A stretch of 64,000 nucleotides of DNA, from NCBI GenBank assembly GCA_022747635.1, contig JAKTNV010000004.1:89465052-89529051 (forward strand), read 5' to 3'. Shown in pieces: positions 1 to 12,659 of this stretch; the stretch's first letter is position 1; every line of letters starts with the position of its first letter. Under the pieces are notes generated by a model. It searched no databases. It had not been told where the DNA came from and was given only the letters and a program-made list of their open reading frames with translations. The position numbers and the translations under genes are program-made. Source of the stretch: Hetaerina americana (taxonomy: Eukaryota; Arthropoda; Insecta; Odonata; Calopterygidae).

Positions 1-3000
1 ATTCATTAAAACGTGCATTTAGATAATGATGCTTATGATGCGTGCAGCTGCGAAAGGTAAAGTTACTTTAACAAAGCGTGCTGAGGCCGCGCAATCCTTC
101 CCTTTGCATTTCTCGTTCCATTAATGGCGACGGAACGATGCTGGACGGGCAAACGCCATCTTCCGCCAGTCAATGCTGGGTGTTAATGCGTGCGCTTTCG
201 AGACACCCGCCCTTGGGCCGTAAATCCGCCGGTATCCCACCCCTTCGGCCCGTCGCGGAGGCGTTCATGGATTTGCCCCTGCCCCATTCCTGGTGCACCT
301 CGAGAGTCCTGGGGCGCAACGTCCCCCCCCCTCTCGTTCCCCTTTCTCCCTCAGCTGACGGCGCCGTCCACGGGGGTTGGGAGGTGCGTGAAGAGGAGGC
401 CTTTCAGCGGCGGTCGAGCCAGGGCCAGCCTCCCCCCTCCCCCTAGTCATTGCGTTGACCTGACCCTGGGGTCCGCGGGATGAAGGTGTCTCTTTTCCGC
501 CGCCTCCTAATTTTTCCCTCCCCCCCGTGGTTTACTTTCCAGCGAGTGTTGTGTTGCATCCACATTTTTAGAGTTATCGGTACCTCTTTTGCATATTCCT
601 CGCTCGTTGATGTTAGTAATTATTTTCATGTTGCAGTGAATGTTAACTTTCAATTGATTAATTATTAAACCATATTTTCCTTAGGAAAATTTAGGGCTTA
701 AATGTTCCTTCAATAAACACTAAGTGTCGTGGTAATCAAGGCACTTCTGTTTAAGCCGAGATCTTTTTGCTCCGATTTTAGATCGTCCTCGATTGCTTCA
801 CAAATCCAACGTTATCCCAAAATCCGATTCTCTTCCTCCTCCACTTATTACGTTCTGTCCATATCGGCTGCATCATTTCAATACCGTGTCCTACTCAATA
901 TCTCTTTTTAACTCACTATTATGAGCTCTTTATTTTCACCTTCCTGTTAGGAATTGATTAATTTTGAGTTTGTTAGGAGTAACCAGTTTAGAAGTGTTTA
1001 ATATTTGTTGTGGTATGTACATTCAATTTGTTCTAGTATTTGCGTAAATTGCTTGAAAAGCGCTTGAACTGCACATTTGTTTCTCTGGTATTCATTCTAT
1101 TTCAATTTAAATCATTTGTTCGTCATGAATCTTCTAAGTTCTTCATGTAAACGTAAATAAAAATAAAGCGCGTTTTATTTCAGCAAAGTAAAGAAAGTTG
1201 AATGCAATAAAATGTAGGTGGGAAGTGTACGAAACTATAAAATTCGCGAATATTTTATGGAGAAACGTGGATTAGGAGTCTCGGTGTTTTCAAGGGGACT
1301 TGAAATTTTAGGGATTATATTATGGACTCCTTAAGGGCAAAGAGTCGCGGCGACAGTGGCTCGTCTGCTTGAAATTCTCAACTCTTGCTCATAAGTGGTG
1401 AAAGTTTTGAATGCTATCGGAGAGCATGGTGCAGTCGTTTTTCTCCGAGGTATATTCTGCAGATCGGGTACATTATGTACATTCCTCAGCTACTGAATCC
1501 AATGGCCCGAGCTTTATTGGCAGCTGTAGTTTAATATGTCTCCTCCGTTGAAAGAACGAGATTAATTGTTGTTTTTCAATAATGTTATAGTTTATAGTTC
1601 TGGGTATGTCTTCCAGCTAAAGACTCATGTAATAGTACACGTAATGTTATATATTGCGCTCAATGACTTGAAGATCTGTGTTTGGCGATAACGTGATGCT
1701 ACCGTAAGGTCGCCTCCAAATAAATAAATGTATACACACACACATATATATTTTACTAGGTAATATGACGTCATCGTTTACATCGTATTTTGTCATCTGT
1801 TTCTGTCGGCGAAAGTTTTCATTGCATGAGGTAGTTCTCGAAGTTCATCATAATTTTTTGAATGCCATTTAAGCAGATTGAGTTAATGGAAGAGAGTTTC
1901 TCTCGGTTAAATCGAAGGACGCTTAAGTGATCATATTGCCTGGGATAAAATGGGCAAATATCAAGTTTATGATCGGTTTTGGTATAGAAGTCATTACAAA
2001 ATATTCTAGGTAATTTGTTTTCATTATTCGTATGAATTATGTTAAAAAAAGAATGTCTTCAATTTGTGTTAAAGTTTGATTTAAATAGTTATTTTTTTGC
2101 TGAAATCGGCCCAGCTTCTGAATATCAGTCATCCCCGTATTTTTTTCTTTGGCAACTTTTTTTTCCTTTAATTGTTATTTATTAAGGACTATATGAGAAT
2201 AATGCCATTAAAAGTCCAACAAGCAAGTGGTTAGCAAATTAAATGAATAGAATAAGGATGTTGGAAGTGAATCACGGCATTTGGGGGTTGGGGAATGGAT
2301 TGTGTGTCGGAGAAAGGGGGGTGGAGTGGGTAGCATTGAGGTGGGCACCCGCATCTCAGCAGCACGTGATGGACCGCCGCTTCTCCCGCCAATTTATTCT
2401 ACTCCAATTACGCTTCAGAGCTCGTCTCGCGTCTGGTTCCGGAAAAACACTCCGCTGCTGGAACAAATGGAGAAGTCTTGTCAAGTTAATCATAACTGCG
2501 AGGTGTAATTTTATGCTTTTTCGGTTTATTTCATTCAATCACCTTTTTAGACTTCAATAACTTTCTTTAGGTTCAAAACTAACTCTGAATTGAATTTTTT
2601 TTAGACTGCTTCTCTCCCGGTTTCTCAAATACGAGTAGTTACACGTTAATTCTTAATTCCTGTCTCTCGACAAAATGTCTTCATTTTTTTATTTTGACGA
2701 AAATGCTACTTATAATTGTAAAGTATAGTTTTTTTGCTTATCACTTTTTTGCAAAAAGACCGATATTTTCTCAGTAGCGTAGGTATGCAGTGTGGTTTCG
2801 CTTTTTTTCTGCATCGTCCAAAAATGAGTCATGTCTATTGCAAGATGACCGTTGGGTAAGTTACTGGTTTTAATGTAATTTTCCCTTATGTCATATTTCA
2901 AATGATCACTTATTGAACTATTATGTGTAGCAGAACGTGAAATATAGAACGCACTGTGTTTTTCTTCTGAATTGTTTGCAGGCACTACTAATTTCAACTA

Positions 3001-3659
3001 GCGTCAGAGTCATGATCAGGTACTCCTGTGATTAATAGCGACGCTGAAGAGTTGAAACTAGTTGCACCTGAATAAAATCCAGTATACGAGTTCATTGTGT
3101 TCCTTATTTAATGAACATGAACTTCCACATAGTAAATATCGAACCATGGAATTAATAATTTGCCGAATGTAATTATTTTACCCAGAAAGTTATTTCAAAT
3201 AACACGGGGCATAGTATGTTATCTATTAGTGGTATATATAAGTAAAACTTTTAATACTATTTTAACATTAAGTTCAAGGGGTAAAAAATATTGTCTAATG
3301 ACTCGTATAAGAATTAGAAACCTCTAGTTCAAGGAACTATAGAAAAAACTTTTTAAAATAGCACGATTCAAACGTACGTATGAGGACTGTATCTTGTACT
3401 CCTACTATGGTTTTTGATTCTTTACCAAGTTTTTACTTATTTATTTTGTTATTTTTTCAATGATTTCCTTCATGTGGCATTTACATCCATAGTAATCTTC
3501 ATTACTACCACGTAAACATGTGGCCCACAGGTGTAAGTCTATCGAGACAATTTAAAGGATGAAAATAATAATATAAAGGTCATTTTAATTCATTCCCAAA
3601 TTCTACTGCATGCATGCACATGACTTTGTTGTTGTTTTATTTGCCTGATCTGTTTCTAA
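1..3659. other. no recognisable gene; unique-looking sequence
   Basis: I see no gene, RNA gene or mobile-element coding remnant in this stretch. Bases 230-520 form a GC- and C-rich block with C-runs, open in more than one frame only because it is GC-rich. The rest is AT-rich with many short stop-bounded frames. A short (CA)n/(TA)n patch lies near 1733-1752. Confidence 0.5.
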
Positions 3660-3780
3660 CTCTAACGTGTGTTTTCCTCTCTCTCTCTTTTCTCTCCCCC
3701 TCCCGGACCGCCTATGTCCCTTCCCTCCCTTCCCGATCCCATCCCATCCTCTCTCTCTCTCTCGCATGAATATGCCCATC
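3660..3780. repeat. CT-rich low-complexity block
   Basis: Pyrimidine-rich DNA with several runs of CT dinucleotides (3677-3692 and 3750-3762 are clear). It opens false reading frames on both strands. No coding signal is evident. Confidence 0.6.
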
Positions 3781-4157
3781 CCCAATGTCGCACGCCTGGC
3801 CTTGGCCGCTGCCCTCAGTGTGTTGTGATGCTGTTCTGCTCGTCGTCCAGACTCTGAAGTCTTCGTCAAATCTGACGCACACAAACTGCTGAAGACTGAA
3901 TCCCGTTTTCATCAACCGCTCGTTATCACTCTCCCTCCGCATTGTTCTTCTCTCGCGACGTGTGAGAATCAGACTTTTGAATCCCGCAGTGTGTGTGATA
4001 GTGGAAGGTGTCTAGCCAGCGGTGTAAACTTATTTTTTTTTTGGGGTTTATTTTGGGAAGGGATAACGGGGACTTGTTGATTAAAAAAAGGGATACCTTT
4101 GCCCATAGTTCTAGCGCATTGCTTCTACCTTGCGACTCCCTCCTCCCCTGAAGGCAG

Positions 4158-4225
4158 CCAACGTGTCCAGTGCGGCTTCGCTCCTCCAACGGGACTCTCC
4201 ACCTTGCTGTGCCCAACTGAAGAAG
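4158..4225 (+). other. weak internal exon candidate
   Basis: A 68-base segment lies between a pyrimidine-rich tract ending in AG (4156-4157) and a strong donor, AAG followed by GTGAGT at 4226. One frame reads NVSSAASLLQRDSPPCCAQL and stays open to the donor, leaving in phase 0. A second frame (QRVQCGFAPPTGLSTLL) is also open, so the frame is undecided. I recognise no protein family. The donor is good and the acceptor moderate. The block is more GC-rich than its surroundings. This could equally be a 5' non-coding exon or chance. Confidence 0.25.
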
Positions 4226-4941
4226 GTGAGTGCATTTACCTCGTCTTCCAGTTTCCCCATCAAGGGCGTGTCCTGACTGCGTACAGAGGCGCCAGAGAGG
4301 TTCTGCTTCAGCCTTTGCGTCTTAATGTCAGCGGTCTTGATATTACATTCCTAAAGACGAGAAACGCTCCATAATTGGGGGAATGTCAGCCGGAGATGCG
4401 CATTAGAGTTTTGGGTAAATTCAATGGCATTATATTCGTCACCAAGATCTGAAGTGAACTTCATTAATACTCGTAATTAAATACCCTTGGTATTTTAAAT
4501 TTGGTTTCTCCAGCTTTAGTCCTCGTTGTTGGCTTTTAAATTTCTTGTTATTAATTTGAATTACATGCTTATGATTACTCAATGGTCCTCAAATATTATT
4601 TTGCTAATGCTTTTATTTTTCGTGACTTCTAGTGAGTGTTTGTTTACCATGGTATGCACTGGTGCTTACTTGAAATTCAATTTAAAACTCTTCCGTGACG
4701 AGAAGCTTTTGATGTTTTACTAATATATTAATTGATAATTTTATATAACTATTTTAACAATCAAATTGGCATGATTGACATTTTAATTAATGAGTGCTTT
4801 ATTTTTTCTGTGAGATTTTTAATCCTATTTAATGACTTATTTTGTAACTAGAGTTGTATTCTTCAATTCTGTCTTTGAAAAGATTTTTTATCGGAAAAGA
4901 AAATATTTTGTTCTTCTTCATATATTTTATTATGCGATCTA

Positions 4942-4968
4942 GGTTTTGACTTACAAAGTCATCATCAG
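4942..4968 (-). ncRNA. decayed hammerhead-ribozyme-like motif in PLE 3' end
   Basis: On the minus strand CTGATGA (4968-4962) is followed by a 15-base hairpin with 6-bp arms TGACTT/AAGTCA and a 3-base loop, then AAAACC. This matches the layout of minimal hammerhead ribozymes known from Penelope-like elements (CUGANGA, stem II, GAAA), except that the G of GAAA is A. That change should abolish self-cleavage. The position, downstream of the GIY-YIG coding remnant, is where such motifs sit in PLEs. Confidence 0.55.
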
Positions 4969-5261
4969 GTGAAGTATAGAGGACACACAGCTTTATATAC
5001 TAGACAGATAAGAGGAGGGAGGAGGTGCTGGTAAAGTGGGAGGAGTGGAAAGGTGAAGGGAGACTGGTGTGTGTATGGGGGTAGGGGAAGAGAGAGGGCG
5101 GTTGGGTATGGCGTCAGGGGGAAGAGGGGCTGTGGAACAGAGGGAGGTCCAGGAGGTGGGACCGGGAGGAATACATCAGGTCATTAATCAATATACCCTT
5201 AAAATGAGTGTTCTTGGAATTTTCCTAACGTTCCAAGGCATCTATCTAATCTTAAACCTTT

Positions 5262-5430
5262 CTTCTCCAAATGTAAAATATCAGGAAGAAAGTCACTTGT
5301 GTGGTTATTGTCAACTAGGTGCATGGCAAAATGGGTAGAAGGATGTCTGTTTTTAAAACAGGCGTAATGTTCTTTCACACGTTCACGGAATATCCTCCCG
5401 GTTTGTCCAATGTAAATAGGAGAACATCTT
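5262..5430 (-). pseudogene. GIY-YIG endonuclease remnant of PLE
   Basis: The frame reads SPIYIGQTGRIFRERVKEHY, then a segment containing NRHPSTHFAMHLVDNNHTSD. IYIGQTGR followed by R..EH is the typical GIY-YIG block of PLE endonucleases, which nick target DNA during insertion. It is joined to the upstream RT C-terminal frame only through a frameshift near 5425-5440. It belongs to the element spanning 4850-6036. Confidence 0.8.
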
Positions 5431-5814
5431 TCCTGTGATGAGAATTTTATCCTTGCTGTTTGATAAAAGGTTCCCCAAGTTACCTTTATTGTAGAAGGCT
5501 GGTTTTATTCTGTTCTCTGGAAAGATTTTTGTCACTTTACGAGATAAATTCCCCAGAAAGAGAATTCTTTTCCATTTCCGTGTGTCTTTCTTGGGGATGG
5601 ATTTGAAAATGGATGTGACTGCTATTTTTTCTATTTTTTGTGACACATACTTTTCAACTAATTGGAAGCGTAAACCGTTTATTTCTGCTATCGTTTTCAT
5701 TATTTGGAGTTATTTTTGAGTGTTTAGGGGGGGACAAGGTAATCTTGTCACACGTTGGACTATTGAGTTTAACGCTGCTAATTTTTGGGAGAAATGATGT
5801 CTTGACGTGAAGTG

Positions 5815-6036
5815 TGTATGGGCAGGTTCACAAAGACAACTCGACAGCTTCTTGATGTTTTTCGATTCCTTGCTCAAAAACATTAGGTTCTCAATGGAGA
5901 AAGGACTGTACGACTCCATTAATTTTTTAGACACTACTATCACAAAAAATAATCGTCAACGGGACTTCTCCATTTTCAGGAAAGATACTTGCAGAGATCG
6001 CAGATGCGTTATTCACTTCACTCCAAGACATCATCA
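5815..6036 (+). pseudogene. inverted 5' segment of the PLE (RT palm/thumb)
   Basis: The plus-strand frame from about 5860 reads NIRFSMEKGLYDSINFLDTT and continues ITKNNRQRDFSIFRKDT. This is the conserved INFLD..I......F.I.RK.T block near the end of the PLE reverse transcriptase. It lies head to head with the rest of the element, which is on the minus strand below 5812. Its end, at 6014-6034, shares a roughly 20-base near-identical stretch (two mismatches seen) with the start of the minus-strand part, so the original junction can be recognised. Confidence 0.75.
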
Positions 6037-6868
6037 AGTCTGGTATTTGGTAAATACTGTTTGAAAGGCGTTTTGGATTGGTGTAAAGGATACTGCGTCA
6101 GTTTGCTTACCTATGAGTAAACATATCGTATGGTAGATTATCCAATATTGCTCCTGTACGGCAAAAGATTTGTCATGATCGTGTTTTTCCAAAACAAAAA
6201 AAGAGGACACATTTTTGGATTGCTTTGTGAATACAGGCTGAAGAATATTTTAGCGCATTCGTTCCTCAAACTATTTGCTATTTATTTGCACTGCTTGAGT
6301 TAAAGCTGTCATTCGCCGATTGTGAGCATGTTAAACCTGTGTTGGTCCGAACTAACGTTGAGCTTAGCCGAATGTTGTGAAAATATCAGGTCAAATTTCG
6401 TGCATTGCATTTTCAAAGGGATTTTCGTTTAAAAACTAAATGGATTATATTTTGAAATGATTGGCAGTTTTCTGGTTTATATGATACGGAGACCTATGTA
6501 GAAAAAGAAGTTCCCGCGTATTGTTCGCTACAGTGGGATAAATAACATATCTGGTCAATCGTCGGGGGTTGGTAAGATATTTTTAGATTAAATAGGAACT
6601 AGGCAGAGGTAAGGTTTGAAAAAATGCATTGCTTTTTAATAGTTTCATCTGTAATCTGCAGCGCCTGGATTATCGCGTAAGGTAGTTTTCTCATTTGCAC
6701 AATGCAATTTCAGCAAGGATAATTAGTATTAAAATGTGTTGGAAGTGTTCTCTAGATTCGATTCTACCGCCCGCGTCGAATGATGCGTAATCTTCTTGGC
6801 AATGATAACACTTTTCTGAAAATGCTCCTTCAGTGACGTTGACCACTTATAAAAGTTTATTCTGATAT
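6037..6868. other. no recognisable feature
   Basis: AT-rich sequence with no open frame of note and no motif I recognise. Confidence 0.5.
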
Positions 6869-7125
6869 TTTTTATATTTTAGCACACTGCAAGCCACAAT
6901 CTCGGGTGTGTGGTAAAGGGGTGAATACACACCATACTAAATTTGACCCGAATATGACGTAAACGCGGCCGGACACTAATATGTTGAACCCGTATTGTTC
7001 GTGAAAAAAATGGTATCTTAAATCTATTTTTTCTACATTTACTCTCTCTAATTTTATTGGCATGATCTCTCCTAACTTAGTACGATAGGAGTAATAATAT
7101 ATTTTCAACATCACGTATAAAGAAA
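6869..7125 (-). pseudogene. LINE 3' end (ORF2 C-terminus plus UTR), copy 1
   Basis: On the minus strand a remnant frame with KIYYYSYRTKLGEIMPIKLE and YHFFHEQYGFN resembles the far C-terminus of a LINE ORF2, where the family pattern is a basic stretch followed by FFPRTI..WN. It is followed by a UTR with the landmark GTGTGTATTCACCCCTTTACC and then the CACACACCC block. The same arrangement occurs at 15375-15690, and a related UTR end occurs at 53110-53190. Clade uncertain; I-type or CR1-like is my guess from the UTR style. Confidence 0.55.
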
Positions 7126-7213
7126 CATCCTTCCAATTTGTGCAAGAGATATAAGTGTAAATATAAGATATAAGTATAAATATGAGATATTAGTATAAAT
7201 GTGTGTGTGAAAA

Positions 7214-7338
7214 AATATATATATATATATTTAATATATATGTATGTATATATATATATATTTTAGTATTGCTTATTTAGTATATATATATATTCATATA
7301 TATATATATATATTCATATATATATATATATATATATA

Positions 7339-7377
<39 letters not shown>

Positions 7378-7378
7378 T
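7214..7378. repeat. (TA)n microsatellite array
   Basis: Runs of TA interrupted by TATATATTCATATATA units, giving a short higher-order pattern between 7284 and 7345, then about 25 uninterrupted TA units. Confidence 0.95.
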
Positions 7379-7644
7379 AAAGAAGAATGAACCGGTATAA
7401 GATGTGAGCATAAATCCGAAAGAATGTGGAAGGATATTAAATGATTTTCAATAGGATCATTATATAGCTGTAAAAATAAATAACTGTCTAATATTGAAAT
7501 GAAATTATTTCATTTCATTTCAAGTTGTTATGAAAATTCCATAAAGTTACGCCTGAGACAACAAATAATTGTCAAGATGAGAAACCGAAAATGATAAACT
7601 TAATATAATGAAAATTATGAGCATATTAAGTGGCTATGGAAAAA

Positions 7645-7740
7645 TCGTCCCTGAAGAGAGGCGGGTGTGTGGAGTGGTTAGAGGGAGGGCACCTGTTTAA
7701 GGCTGCGAGGCAGTGGTGTCGTCCCCTCCAGGTTGGACCC
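7645..7740 (+). repeat. possible tRNA-derived SINE head, degenerate
   Basis: TGTGGAGTGGTTAGAG (7668-7683) resembles an internal A box, and CAGGTTGGACCC, about 45 bases on, weakly resembles a B box. No cloverleaf can be drawn. It could be chance in a GC-rich patch. Confidence 0.2.
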
Positions 7741-8461
7741 CTCTATTGCATCCATGACGGTTAAGTGCGGGTGCGGTTCCCGTCAACCCCTTCCACCCAA
7801 GGGCTGCGATGTTCGTAGGCAGCGGTGGCGAATCCATAAATTGCAGGGTCCTTGTCGACCCTGAGACCTGGTTGGATCGAGACGGCATTATTTTTCCCGA
7901 CATTCTGTGTGCATGCTCTAATATGACTGTTCGCACTTCAAGCAGAATTTATTCTTGATTTTTCTAATTGGAAAGTAATATTTTAAATTGACAAAAATAT
8001 CAGTTAATGGCAGTGTGTACGCTGCGCATTGCTAGTCTTCGAAGAAGAGACAAGGAATTAATCAAAACGGTCGTGCACAGGCACTCTAAAATTAGTAGCC
8101 GTATAAACTCGAGAGAGGATCGTATTGACAAAATTATTCAAGTTAAAGGGTTCATTTGAATAACCCGACAGAGTGACTGTTATGTGTGAATTTAGGATAA
8201 AATGCAAAGGAACCATAGGGAAATGCGCCAACTGCATTAACTCATATTTTCTTGTTTTTTTATGCAGCCGACTTACTAGTACTGTAGTAGTAGTAGTTCT
8301 CGAAAGCTCCCTTCTCCCCCCACCCTCAGGGCGTCTTTTCATCTTTACATGTCTTTTTCCTTACAATGAATTCAAGATTGCACATTCTCTGCACAAGTGA
8401 ATACGAATACTTTATCCGTTACACACCTCTTTCCTTTTTATGATTTCAACTCAAGTTTTAA

Positions 8462-8827
8462 TTAAATTTCTGCGAGGTTCGAGTAATAACTGCATCGGGT
8501 TCTTCTTTTTCTTTGAACGTCCGTCCTCCAGAACAGTCCACTCTCGTCTCCACTATTCCCTTCTTGTTCATTTCTCGCTCCGAGGGAGAGACGCACATAC
8601 GTACTTGGGGACGCACTGACACTTATAAGGGAGGCAGCCGCCGCCACTTCCGTTCCGTCGCCACTGGCGGTCGAGGTGCAAGATCCATCGCTTCCATCAG
8701 GGATAAAAGTTTTCCGTCTTCTCAAAGAGTTGCAATATTGGAATTCGCGTAGGATTTTCTCAACTTCACAGGCAGAAAGTCTTCTGGATTTTAATCTCCT
8801 CGGATTATCGATCCTTTTCGTCCACAC
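8462..8827 (-). other. unrecognised 121-codon open frame
   Basis: The longest minus-strand frame in this area runs MWTKRIDNPRR... with a serine- and arginine-rich middle (RRRKTFIPDGSDGSCTSTAS). I do not recognise a family. The plus strand is also open in two frames over the same bases, and the block is GC-richer than its neighbours, so the openness may be compositional. No clear splice sites frame it. Confidence 0.15.
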
Positions 8828-8877
8828 GTTTTACGTCTATTTCATTTCTTTCCGATTTCATTCGCGGCATTTGTGAT

Positions 8878-10640
8878 TTTCCTCTCGCCTTGCTTCTGAA
8901 ACTACTTGGATATGGTTCTGCTCGTTTCGGGTGTTGAGGGTCCTTATGGGCCTGCCTAAGCTTATGCCTATACCATCTATTTTATTACATCATAGGTAAT
9001 AGTTGAAATTTTAAAATAATTTAACAATCATTTCGTTAATTTTCCTTTATGATCAAAAAGAAAGGGTTGTGTGGAATCTTTTAAATAATATTCGCCCAAG
9101 AACAACCATTTCAAGAAGGTATTTCATTATTTGTCATTGTGTCGTTAATTTTAATAATTGGAATTTGCTCATGTATATTATATCAACTTTTTATATGTTA
9201 GCTAAGGAATTACGCGATGACGAGAAATATCCGAGCTATTTATTCCCCTTAGTGACTTCGTGATGTTGCCATCGATGGTGCGAGGTAATATCATGGGAGA
9301 TTGTTGCTATAGGACATTGGCAGGCGCGCCAAAAAATTAGTGCGTACCTTGATAAATACTGTGAGAATGTTTTCAGGGATAATGTGCTCCGACATCCAGG
9401 TTGTTCTGATCGGTAGTGTGTTGTGTGCACCAGGGCAAGCAGAGTGCCCTGGGTGCAATGTGTTCGTTGCCCCCGTAGCGGAGACTCATCCCTTCCCCAT
9501 CTCTCTCGTGCAGCCGTGTGTCCAATTAATGGACGGCCAATCGCTTGCTTCCATAGATGCGCGGATCTGCATTCTCTTCATTTTAACAACGGCACCATGG
9601 TTACGTCCCTTTCGGTTAACACTCCAAATATTTTCACATCTCCTCCAGCATCCACTTCACAGTAGGCTGCAGTCTTTGCTCGCCTTTAAAATATTTCCCT
9701 TCTTAACAAGCGATTGACGCGTATAATATTTCAAACTCTTTTTGGAGAAAAAAATGTAATTTTCTTCACTCGTTTCACCTAACGGAGAATCGTTTAATAA
9801 TTGGAAATTTGTCTCAATACACGGGCGTGGCAGGAAAAATGCGCTTATTCCTCGCCATCTAGGGCAATACTAGTATTAACTGTATTCTCAGCAGCTTCTT
9901 GCAGTCATTTTGCTTTAAGCTACATGCATATTTTCAATGCAACGAGATGCGTTGAAATGCTATGTTAAATCTCTTTAGCTATATAGAATATAAAGGGGTT
10001 AATGTTCGAGTTATTCAACAAACTTAGAGATCTATATAGGGGAAGGTAAATTTTTAATCTGGGTTATTTCACAGGTTAAATATCACTTGTGGAATTCTGC
10101 ATTTTAATATTTGAAATATTATCTAAAATTTCGCCAAAGTAGGAATTATTCAGAGGCATAAAGAGTTCAACGTAGCGGGAGAGGTTTTATATTGTGAGAA
10201 CACACTTTTCCTTAGAAATTATGTAAAATATATGTCGTTTTAGTTTGTTAGCTTAAACAATTTTAATATGTCCTTAAGCTTCTGTGCTTTCTTTTTCTCG
10301 CAGATAGTCATGCGACCAATATTTTCGCCAGTGAAGGCCACGTTGCTGGCTTTCAAGTAGCGTCTTCTTTAGAGACTATTCCATCATTTAATTTTCGAAA
10401 GGGAGAAAATACTCAACGAGGATACGAAGAGTAATTACTGCCACATTAGGACCTCGCATTAAATCTTCCAGTTGTTCCCTTTCCACTCTATTGACGAAAA
10501 ATCCGATTTCTCTGCTCCATCTTAAGGGAGCAATTTCTTTACCTTCCGTCCTTATGTTCCCTAGGGTGGAAAGATGGTGAAACCTGTGCCACGCATAAAA
10601 TCTTGGGAGGGAAAATCTATTGGAAAGACTTAGAAATCAA
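8878..10640. other. no recognisable feature
   Basis: AT-rich sequence. Frames near 9340-9720 are open for up to 125 codons but overlap one another and match nothing I know. Confidence 0.45.
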
Positions 10641-10645
10641 GTGGC

Positions 10646-11135
10646 GGGTGTGTGTGTGTGTGTGTGCATACGTACACTTTATCGCCGGCATTTCTTAAAG
10701 AAATGTGATGGAAGAAGGAGTGGTGGCGGGTAGGCGCAGGCGGAGGGTTGTGACAGTGGGGCCTTTGCAGGGGTGGGAGCGAAAATCCCAACTTCCTCTC
10801 CGCCCGGAACTCCTTTATATTCAAATTAAAAAGTCGAGTCTTTTTTTCGACTGAAAATGAGAAAAATGTTCATTATTCCTGGTGTTCCTGAGGAATTCTT
10901 TTCCTCTCCCAACCTCCTCCTAGGCCCCCCCACTCCTCTCCCTTCTCCCCGCCCCCTCGGCCCCTTTCTCCTCCCCCTTGACGCGCCTTTCCATTCAAGG
11001 TTTTTTGCCCCAATCTTTTTCTTTCTCTTCCGCTCTCCAGGGAAAAATTGACCTTGTGCTGCTACCGCGTGTTCGTTCCTTAGAACTTCTGCAAACCCCC
11101 TCTCTCCCCCTGCCCTTTTCACAACCCCCAATTCA
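10646..11135. other. (GT)n tract and GC/pyrimidine-rich block
   Basis: A short (GT)n run at 10647-10666 is followed by purine-rich then C-rich DNA (10870-11120) rich in CCCC and CTCC. False frames are open on both strands. There is no motif evidence for a gene. Confidence 0.5.
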
Positions 11136-12610
11136 CTGCCGTTAAGGAATATTTGGCCCTGAATTTAATTAATCCGTGGCACCGGGAAGGGAAGAAATGA
11201 CGGTTGGCTGGGAACGTTTGGCCGTTTCCCCAGTGGAAAAATTATGGCCTTACCCCGTGGAGAAAAACAATACTCCATATTGAAGAGTTCTCGTCTATGC
11301 TACAGGTATATGGGTTATGCATATGGATTAATTCTCATTTAATGAGGCGACCACATTATTCACACCTATCAGTGTATTTTTGATGGAATTTCTATATTAA
11401 TTCCCCCTGTAAAATCCAATTAATGATGCCATTGTATTACATTCAGTACGCGTCCTTTATGTCCTTAAAGACGTTTTGTTTTCAAAGTGAAAGCAGTTAA
11501 AATTGCTTGACTTTCACGATGCGACACTGCACCAATTTTGTAATTAATCATTCTTGTCTATAAATGAGATCACGTTAGCGTTAGCATTCTTCCGTTTACT
11601 TTCTTAGCATGTCCAAAGAGAAGAAATATATTCCCAAATATTAAAGACGTATCGCTGTTATTTCCGTATTCTTATTGCTTTTAATCTAACCATCCCCCTC
11701 AGAAGCTTGTGATTGTCATTTCTTGTTACTATCGAAATTCTGTGCATTGTCTAAGAATATGTAACGAGTCATGTTGTACTTTTATTTTCTCTTTTGTTAT
11801 TCTCTCTTTGAACGTGAATTTTTGAGTCAGTCTTTAAAAGTGAATGAAAAGAAAAAAAGTTTGAAAAATCACTTCCGAAATTTCAGTTAGTCCTTAATGC
11901 ATCAATGTAAGTCTTTGATTGTGAAAGAATATTTTCTCACGGGCGTAATGTGCTCCAATTGATTAACAGACGAGCGCAGTGATTGTCAATGTTTTCAAGG
12001 CTCTTAATACCTGTACAGTGTTACACTCTTGATCTTTTACATATATATGCCTAATATGTGCCTGCTAATGTATTTACCTCTTTTAGGAATGGAAAGTTTT
12101 TTTTCTCCCAGCCGCGTCCATAATTGCTCCCTACATCAGGCCGGCCGATATTCTTCGAATGCGATCGGATCTTTTTAATTGGTGGTCTAATCATTTTAAG
12201 GAACGATGTGAAAAAAACAGGTTTCCTTAATCGCAGGAGATAATCTTCCTTTGGTGGAATCTGTCTTAGCGATCCATCTTGTTCGGGTAATTTTTTTTGC
12301 ATTTATGGATCTTATAATTCAGGGAAGCGGACCGAAACACTTTGAAAATGTCTAAATTTGAATCATGTCAGAAAAACATTAATTATCCCTATCGTAAAGG
12401 TTCGAAAACCTAACTAAGAGAATTATTTTAATGCCATTGATGGTTTTTTTCTGAAATGACAAAATTGTAGCCAAGGCCATTCGTTAGTATGTGATCTCAT
12501 TTATCTGCAATTTTCGTTGGCACCACAATTATATTCCCTGTTCCTATAGCGTGAAATATTTGCTGTTGTATCAATATTTTTGCATTTTAAGCTATATTCC
12601 CGAGTGTAAC
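11136..12610. other. no recognisable feature
   Basis: AT-rich sequence with no repeats, long frames or RNA motifs I can support. Confidence 0.45.
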
Positions 12611-12659
12611 CACTATAAGCACGCGTCGTTGAGATGGTCCCACCATTTCGTAGCATTCT

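Larger units (their letters stand above)
4850..6036 (-). pseudogene. Penelope-like retroelement, decayed, with inverted 5' part
   Basis: Read on the minus strand, this is the C-terminal half of a Penelope-like element (PLE): reverse transcriptase (RT) C-terminus, linker and GIY-YIG endonuclease, then a 3' UTR. Visible pieces are HHFSQKLAALNSIVQRV (about 5812-5762), ENRIKPAFYNKGNLGNLL (about 5510-5457) and IYIGQTGRIFRERVKEHY (about 5417-5364). Several frameshifts and stops show it is dead. The portion that should lie upstream (INFLDTTITKNNRQRDFSIF, the end of the RT domain) is instead on the plus strand at 5815-6036, so the 5' segment is inverted. The element ends near a hammerhead-like motif at 4942-4968. 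PLEs copy themselves through an RNA intermediate; this copy cannot. Confidence 0.85.
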
